From Bacteroidales bacterium (GTDB lineage Bacteria > Bacteroidota > Bacteroidia > Bacteroidales > B18-G4): DNA of 8,693 nt. Shown one piece after another: positions 4,915 through 8,693 of this stretch. Each line of letters opens with the position of its first letter. Positions within the stretch are counted from its first letter, which is position 1. Location of the stretch: contig JAUXCL010000091.1 of the NCBI GenBank assembly GCA_030618905.1, forward strand, positions 1 through 8,693, read 5' to 3'. A program made the position numbers and the translations under genes. Under the pieces are notes generated by a model that saw only the letters and a list, made by a program, of their open reading frames with translations, was not told where the DNA came from and searched no databases.

Positions 4915-6849
4915 ATGCTTGCTATGGTGCGGACATTTATAATTGCCATCGCATTGCTGTTCAGTACTTTTACGCTATCAGCCGGCAATCAAAACCAGAT
5001 CGACAGTCTGACCAATCTTCTCAAAGAGGATCTAAGTGATTCTACAAGATATGAGGTATTGGTTTCCCTGTGTCAATATTTGTATGATTATGACCTGACC
5101 CATTCACTCGAATATGGTGATATGGCATACGAGTTTGCAAAGGAGAAAGGATTTGTGCCGAAAATCAAATTCCTGAAACTACTGGTCTACCTGAATGATC
5201 ACAGCGGGCGATATCAAAAATCAATCCTTTACCTGGAGGATATCATTAATATCTTATCCGGGCGTAATCAAAAAGAAGACAGGATCAGCCTGATGAATTA
5301 TAAAGGTTGGCTGAACATGAGGAGAGAAGAGTATTCAGCAGCCATTGAAATATTTCAAAAGGGGATTAGCTATGCAGAGGAAAATGGGGAGATGGACGAT
5401 GTGTTAAAGTTTTATTATAACCTGGCAAAAGCATATGAGCGAATAGGTTTGGAAGATCAGGAGGTTCATTATTATAATAAATACCTGGATAATGTTGACT
5501 GGGAGAAAAGATCCCGGTACGTATCCATGATCCACATAAGATTGGGGGATATTAAAAGGTTGAAGGGTTCATATACTGAAGCGCTGGGTTATTATTTCAG
5601 GTCTTTGGAATTGGCAGAAGAGTCGGCCGATTCATCACAAATGATCATGGTCCTGAATAAGATTGCATGGAACTATTATGAAATGGATGATCTTGATCTG
5701 GCCCTGGATTATTACCATGAGAATATCAGGATCTCTGTTCCCCTTCATAGTCAAAACTACCTGACAAATTGCTATGGGAATTTAGGCAATATATACCGTG
5801 ATTGGGAAGAATATGATTCATCCATGATCTATTACAACAAGAGTATTGAAATATCTGAAGAAATAGATGATTATTTTAACCTGGCCTGGGTTTATGAAGA
5901 CCTCAGTAAATTATATGCCAGGCAGGGTGATTATGAGAAAGCTTATGAGACATTTCAATTGCATGCCCACTATAATGATACCATGATTACGGATGAATAT
6001 CGCAGACGCTTGCTTGAGGAGCAGACAAAATTTGAATCCGGCAAAAGGGAGCAGGAACTGGAAATCCTTAAGATCAGGTTGCAGCGAAACCGTTTCCTTT
6101 TATTTGGCTTATTGGGTGGGACTTTACTGATCCTTATTATTACTGCTTTGTTCCTGATCCAGGGACGACTTAAAGCCAGGCAACGGATCGAAGATATGAA
6201 CCTCACGATATCAGAGCTGACCCAGAAAAACCTCAGGCAACAAATGAATCCACACTTCATTTTTAATACACTGAATTCAATCCAGTACTATGTCTTTAAA
6301 AACGATAAAATATCCTCAAATAATTATATGACCAAGTTTGCCAAACTGATCAGGATGACGCTGGAGAATTCTAGATTTACTTCTATTCCTATTAAGGAAG
6401 AGATTGAAGCACTCAGCTTGTACCTGGAATTGGAATCACTGAGATTTAAAGGCAAATTTGACTGGGAGATCAATGTGGATGAAGAAATTGACACCTTACT
6501 TTATAAAATGCCCACCATGCTCATCCAGCCTTTTGTCGAAAATTCCATTGGCCATGGATTGATGCATAAAGAGGGCAAAGGACATGTATCTGTCGACCTG
6601 AAACTTGATGATGAAGTCATTTTATGTACTATTGAGGATAATGGCATAGGGCGTGATCGGGCCCGGGCCATTAAAAAGCAAAAAGAGGAATCTCATAATT
6701 CACTGGGAACTACGATCACAGAATCCAGGATCAGGTTGGTAAATTCATTGTACGGACAAAATATGAAGGTGATTTATACAGATTTGAAAGATGAAAATGG
6801 AAACCCGCTTGGAACCAGGGTGCAAATTTCCGTTCCAGTGATGGGGTAA
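4915..6849 (+). CDS. Membrane sensor histidine kinase, periplasmic TPR plus LytS-type kinase domain
   Basis: This 644-aa protein has a signal peptide (MVRTFIIAIALLFSTF, likely cleaved after the Ala at 23), a helical region of TPR repeats at about 30-355 (for example RLKGSYTEALGYYFRSLELA and YARQGDYEKAYETF), a charged coiled coil at about 363-391, one membrane helix at about 394-416 (FLLFGLLGGTLLILIITALF), and a cytoplasmic kinase domain. The phosphoacceptor is His447 in MNPHFIFNTLNSIQYY, the hallmark of the His_kinase (LytS/YehU) family. The N box is QPFVENSIGHGL (Asn543) and the G box IEDNGIGRD. TPRs should be periplasmic and probably sense a protein or peptide partner; the ligand is unknown. 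The start is ATG 4915 or ATG 4924; no ribosome site is visible and an in-frame TTG at 4888 is less likely. It is followed 16 nt later by its LytTR regulator and diverges from the hydroxyproline operon. Confidence 0.9.
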   Translation: MLAMVRTFIIAIALLFSTFTLSAGNQNQIDSLTNLLKEDLSDSTRYEVLVSLCQYLYDYDLTHSLEYGDMAYEFAKEKGFVPKIKFLKLLVYLNDHSGRYQKSILYLEDIINILSGRNQKEDRISLMNYKGWLNMRREEYSAAIEIFQKGISYAEENGEMDDVLKFYYNLAKAYERIGLEDQEVHYYNKYLDNVDWEKRSRYVSMIHIRLGDIKRLKGSYTEALGYYFRSLELAEESADSSQMIMVLNKIAWNYYEMDDLDLALDYYHENIRISVPLHSQNYLTNCYGNLGNIYRDWEEYDSSMIYYNKSIEISEEIDDYFNLAWVYEDLSKLYARQGDYEKAYETFQLHAHYNDTMITDEYRRRLLEEQTKFESGKREQELEILKIRLQRNRFLLFGLLGGTLLILIITALFLIQGRLKARQRIEDMNLTISELTQKNLRQQMNPHFIFNTLNSIQYYVFKNDKISSNNYMTKFAKLIRMTLENSRFTSIPIKEEIEALSLYLELESLRFKGKFDWEINVDEEIDTLLYKMPTMLIQPFVENSIGHGLMHKEGKGHVSVDLKLDDEVILCTIEDNGIGRDRARAIKKQKEESHNSLGTTITESRIRLVNSLYGQNMKVIYTDLKDENGNPLGTRVQISVPVMG

Positions 6850-6865
6850 AATAAAAATTAAAGAT

Positions 6866-7618
6866 ATGCTACGAACCATTATTGTTGATGATGAATCAGA
6901 TGCGGTAAAATTTATTGAATCCATCATAGCAGAATATTGTCCTAATATTGAGATTGTTGGGACTGCAAATTCTGCCAGGGAAGGAGTTAAACTGATCAAT
7001 GAGAAAGAACCCGACCTGGTATTTTTGGATGTTGAAATGCCTCACGGAAGTGGATTTGACTTATTGTCCAATTTCCCGCAAAAGAATTTTGATGTGATCT
7101 TCATAACCGCTTTCAATCATTATGCTATTAAAGCCATTAAATTCAGTGCGGTAGATTATATTCTCAAACCCATCAATATTAATGAGTTTGTGGAAGCTGT
7201 GAAGAAAGTTGAAGCAGCAAGGCAAAAAAATAAAACTTCAAACTTTTCATTAGATGCTTTGCTGGAGAACCTGCGTTCTTCTTTGCCATCCAAGCTTGCT
7301 ATTCCCACTTCCGATGGCATGGAGTATCTGAATACCAATGAGATTATCCGTGTGGAAGCCGACCGAAGTTATTCCTGGTTTTTTCTTACTGAAAATAGAA
7401 AATATCTGGTATCCAGAAACCTTAAAGAATACCAGGAATTACTGAGCGACCGCAACTTCTTCCGGACACACAATTCACATTTGATCAACCTGGAATTTGT
7501 AAAGAAATATATCAGGCAGGAGGGGGGCTATGTGCTGATGACTAATGGATCCAATGTTCCCATTTCACGCAGCAAGAAGGAGCTTTTTTTGAAACAAATG
7601 GCCAGGTTGTCACGCTAG
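6866..7618 (+). CDS. LytTR-family response regulator
   Basis: This 250-aa protein is the expected length for a receiver plus LytTR output regulator. The receiver spans about residues 1-118 with acidic pocket Asp8/Asp9, phosphoacceptor Asp55 in LVFLDVEMP, Thr81 and Lys101 in YILKP. After a linker, the LytTR DNA-binding domain covers about 145-248, with IIRVEADRSYS, RNFFRTHNSHLINLEFV and the C-terminal VPISRSKKELF that end most such domains. Family members bind direct repeats of about 9 bp spaced 12-13 bp apart. It begins 16 nt after the kinase stop codon and is clearly its co-transcribed partner. It ends in a 4-bp tail-to-tail overlap with hypA. Targets are unknown; the divergent region upstream of the kinase is the obvious place to look. 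Confidence 0.95.
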   Translation: MLRTIIVDDESDAVKFIESIIAEYCPNIEIVGTANSAREGVKLINEKEPDLVFLDVEMPHGSGFDLLSNFPQKNFDVIFITAFNHYAIKAIKFSAVDYILKPININEFVEAVKKVEAARQKNKTSNFSLDALLENLRSSLPSKLAIPTSDGMEYLNTNEIIRVEADRSYSWFFLTENRKYLVSRNLKEYQELLSDRNFFRTHNSHLINLEFVKKYIRQEGGYVLMTNGSNVPISRSKKELFLKQMARLSR

Positions 7619-7977
7619 TGGTCATCAGTTATTCCATCATCTATAATGATTGACTTTACCTGCAATTCTTTTCCCTGGATGATGTCTGTTTTAAAATCCC
7701 CGCACTTTTCACAAACCATAAAATAATCACTGGTTTGAAACTGGTGATGACAGCTAAAGCATTCTGCTATCCCTCCTATATCCTGAATAATTAGTGATGC
7801 CCCCTCAGCAATTGTTTGTTTGGTAACCATATCCCAGGCGAACAGAAGGGCTTCCTTCTCAATGCCTGAGAGTTCTCCAACATCCAATTTTACAACTGTG
7901 ACCTTTTCAGCTTTTGCTTTTTCAGCTTCAGCGACAACGATTTCAACGATATTTTGTGCTACTGAGACCTCGTGCAT
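7615..7977 (-). CDS. hypA: Hydrogenase/urease nickel insertion protein HypA
   Basis: This 120-aa protein delivers nickel to the large subunit of [NiFe] hydrogenase, normally with the GTPase HypB. The start MHEVSVAQNIVEIV has the invariant Met-His-Glu N-terminus, with His2 as the nickel ligand. The zinc site is complete: Cys73 and Cys76 in CFSC, Cys89 and Cys92 in CEKC. LDVGELSGIEKEAL is the conserved alpha-beta core. The length is slightly above the usual 113-118. Its ATG overlaps the stop codon of the upstream gene (TAATG) and is preceded by a good ribosome site, so translation is coupled to that gene. Its own stop overlaps that of the converging response regulator. No hypB, other hyp genes or hydrogenase genes are in the window, so whether the client is a hydrogenase or another nickel enzyme is undetermined. 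Confidence 0.95.
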   Translation of the reverse strand: MHEVSVAQNIVEIVVAEAEKAKAEKVTVVKLDVGELSGIEKEALLFAWDMVTKQTIAEGASLIIQDIGGIAECFSCHHQFQTSDYFMVCEKCGDFKTDIIQGKELQVKSIIIDDGITDDH

Positions 7978-8693
7978 TATAATCCTTTTTGAAAAGTTTC
8001 AAACTGCCATTCACACAATTGCCTGAATCGGTTGACTACATTATTGGTTACCCTGTTGTGGATGCCTTCCCAGGTTTTATTGACGAGATTCCAGTTCGAC
8101 CAGGATTCCTTACCATAGAAATTAAATCCTACCATCATGAATAACTGCGCCATTTCAGTTTCACCCCGTTCAGGAATTGATGACCTGACATACATTGCAA
8201 AAACTCCGATAGGATAACCACCACTGCAATCATACAGGAGATAGCGGGCATTATCTCCATCAAAGGGCACAGGTATACGCTGGAAAGACCTTGCACTCAG
8301 GTTAAATAAACGGAGCAAGCGAAATCCTGGTTTCCCATTGCTGAGCAACACCGGTACTTTGAACCTGCCAAACAGGGATATTTGTATATCCTCAAGTCTG
8401 TTGTCCTGAAGGTTAACCTTAGCGATGTGGTTGGGCCACCATCTTGAATCACCGTTCCATTTGAGCAATTCCTCAAAAATATAACTTGGTGGTGCTTCAA
8501 TGCCAATCCTGTGGATGTTAAGCATCTTGTATTTGTCGACCCCGAGCCCCGTACGCTGCAGGATAAGCTTGGTGTACATTTTTTTATCTTCTTCCGTATC
8601 AAAGCTGATCCGGGTATTGATTTCAGGCTTATTCAGGAAGAAATATTTGATGTCTGAAAAGATGTTCTTGCTTTTTGTAGGGGGTTTTTTCAA
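7977..8693 (-). CDS. Uncharacterised protein, possibly SRPBCC/START-like fold, 5' end beyond window
   Basis: At least 238 codons are read without interruption to the window edge; the first visible codon is a TTG at 8693 that may be internal, so the gene is treated as partial. I do not recognise a named family. IHRIGIEAPPSYIFEELLKW followed by WWPNHIAKV resembles the first strand and helices of SRPBCC (coenzyme Q-binding/START-like) proteins, where an 'aPp..vf..l.dw..ws.w' pattern is usual; this is a weak match. The protein is rich in aromatic residues, has no obvious membrane helix, and has no metal-binding cysteine cluster. A conserved-looking C-terminal stretch is GKESWSNWNLVNKTWEGIHN. It overlaps hypA by one base (stop TAA, start ATG), which suggests a joint role or at least fixed co-expression. 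Confidence 0.6.
   Translation of the reverse strand: MKKPPTKSKNIFSDIKYFFLNKPEINTRISFDTEEDKKMYTKLILQRTGLGVDKYKMLNIHRIGIEAPPSYIFEELLKWNGDSRWWPNHIAKVNLQDNRLEDIQISLFGRFKVPVLLSNGKPGFRLLRLFNLSARSFQRIPVPFDGDNARYLLYDCSGGYPIGVFAMYVRSSIPERGETEMAQLFMMVGFNFYGKESWSNWNLVNKTWEGIHNRVTNNVVNRFRQLCEWQFETFQKGL
7983..7990 (-). promoter_or_regulatory. Ribosome binding site of hypA
   Basis: On the minus strand AAAAAGGA lies 5 nt before the hypA ATG, inside the last codons of the upstream gene. It is one of the few clear Shine-Dalgarno sequences in the window and supports this start and reinitiation at the TAATG overlap. Confidence 0.65.

Noticed and set aside
7605..7625. Bidirectional terminator at the convergent gene ends
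   Set aside because: Only a 3-bp perfect stem (CAC/GTG) flanks the shared CTAG region, extended by wobble pairs at best, with no U tract on either side.

Overview
The window looks like chromosomal DNA from an anaerobic member of the Bacteroidota. Four things point there: perfect Bacteroidota-type -7 promoter boxes (TAnnTTTG, here TATCTTTG), few Shine-Dalgarno sequences, a periplasmic-TPR LytS-type kinase paired with a LytTR regulator, and a GH2 glycosidase of the type common in these bacteria. The glycyl radical enzyme and the nickel-insertion protein HypA both fit an anaerobe. No mobile element, tRNA, rRNA or CRISPR array is visible.

Left half, minus strand (about 4680 down to 1): a hydroxyproline catabolism operon. 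It runs radical SAM activase (3731-4522), glycyl radical trans-4-hydroxy-L-proline dehydratase HypD (1310-3670), then a Cys/Thr-type member of the proline racemase family matching trans-3-hydroxy-L-proline dehydratase (231-1268). Right behind it is the 5' end of a secreted GH2 beta-galactosidase-like gene (1-218, running off the window). Together the two dehydratases would take both hydroxyproline isomers to cyclic imines (pyrroline-5- and pyrroline-2-carboxylate). No reductase for these imines is in the window. The genes suggest use of collagen or plant hydroxyproline-rich glycoproteins.

Middle (4523-4914): a divergent control region of about 390 bp. It holds one Bacteroidota-type promoter for each direction, a perfect 7-7-7 inverted repeat over the -33 box of the hydroxyproline promoter, a hairpin-forming inverted repeat at its predicted transcription start, and four exact tandem copies of TTCACTG at the other promoter. 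A fifth TTCACTG lies in opposite orientation in the hydroxyproline promoter, at the same 12-nt distance from its -7 box. A second, unrelated 7-bp repeat array lies between the activase and hypD genes.

Right half: a plus-strand two-component system (TPR sensor histidine kinase 4915-6849; LytTR response regulator 6866-7618), divergent from the hydroxyproline operon and so a candidate regulator of it. Converging on it, and sharing a CTAG with overlapping stop codons, is a minus-strand pair: hydrogenase/urease nickel chaperone hypA (7615-7977), translationally coupled by a TAATG overlap to an unrecognised, possibly SRPBCC-fold protein (7977-8693, 5' end beyond the window).
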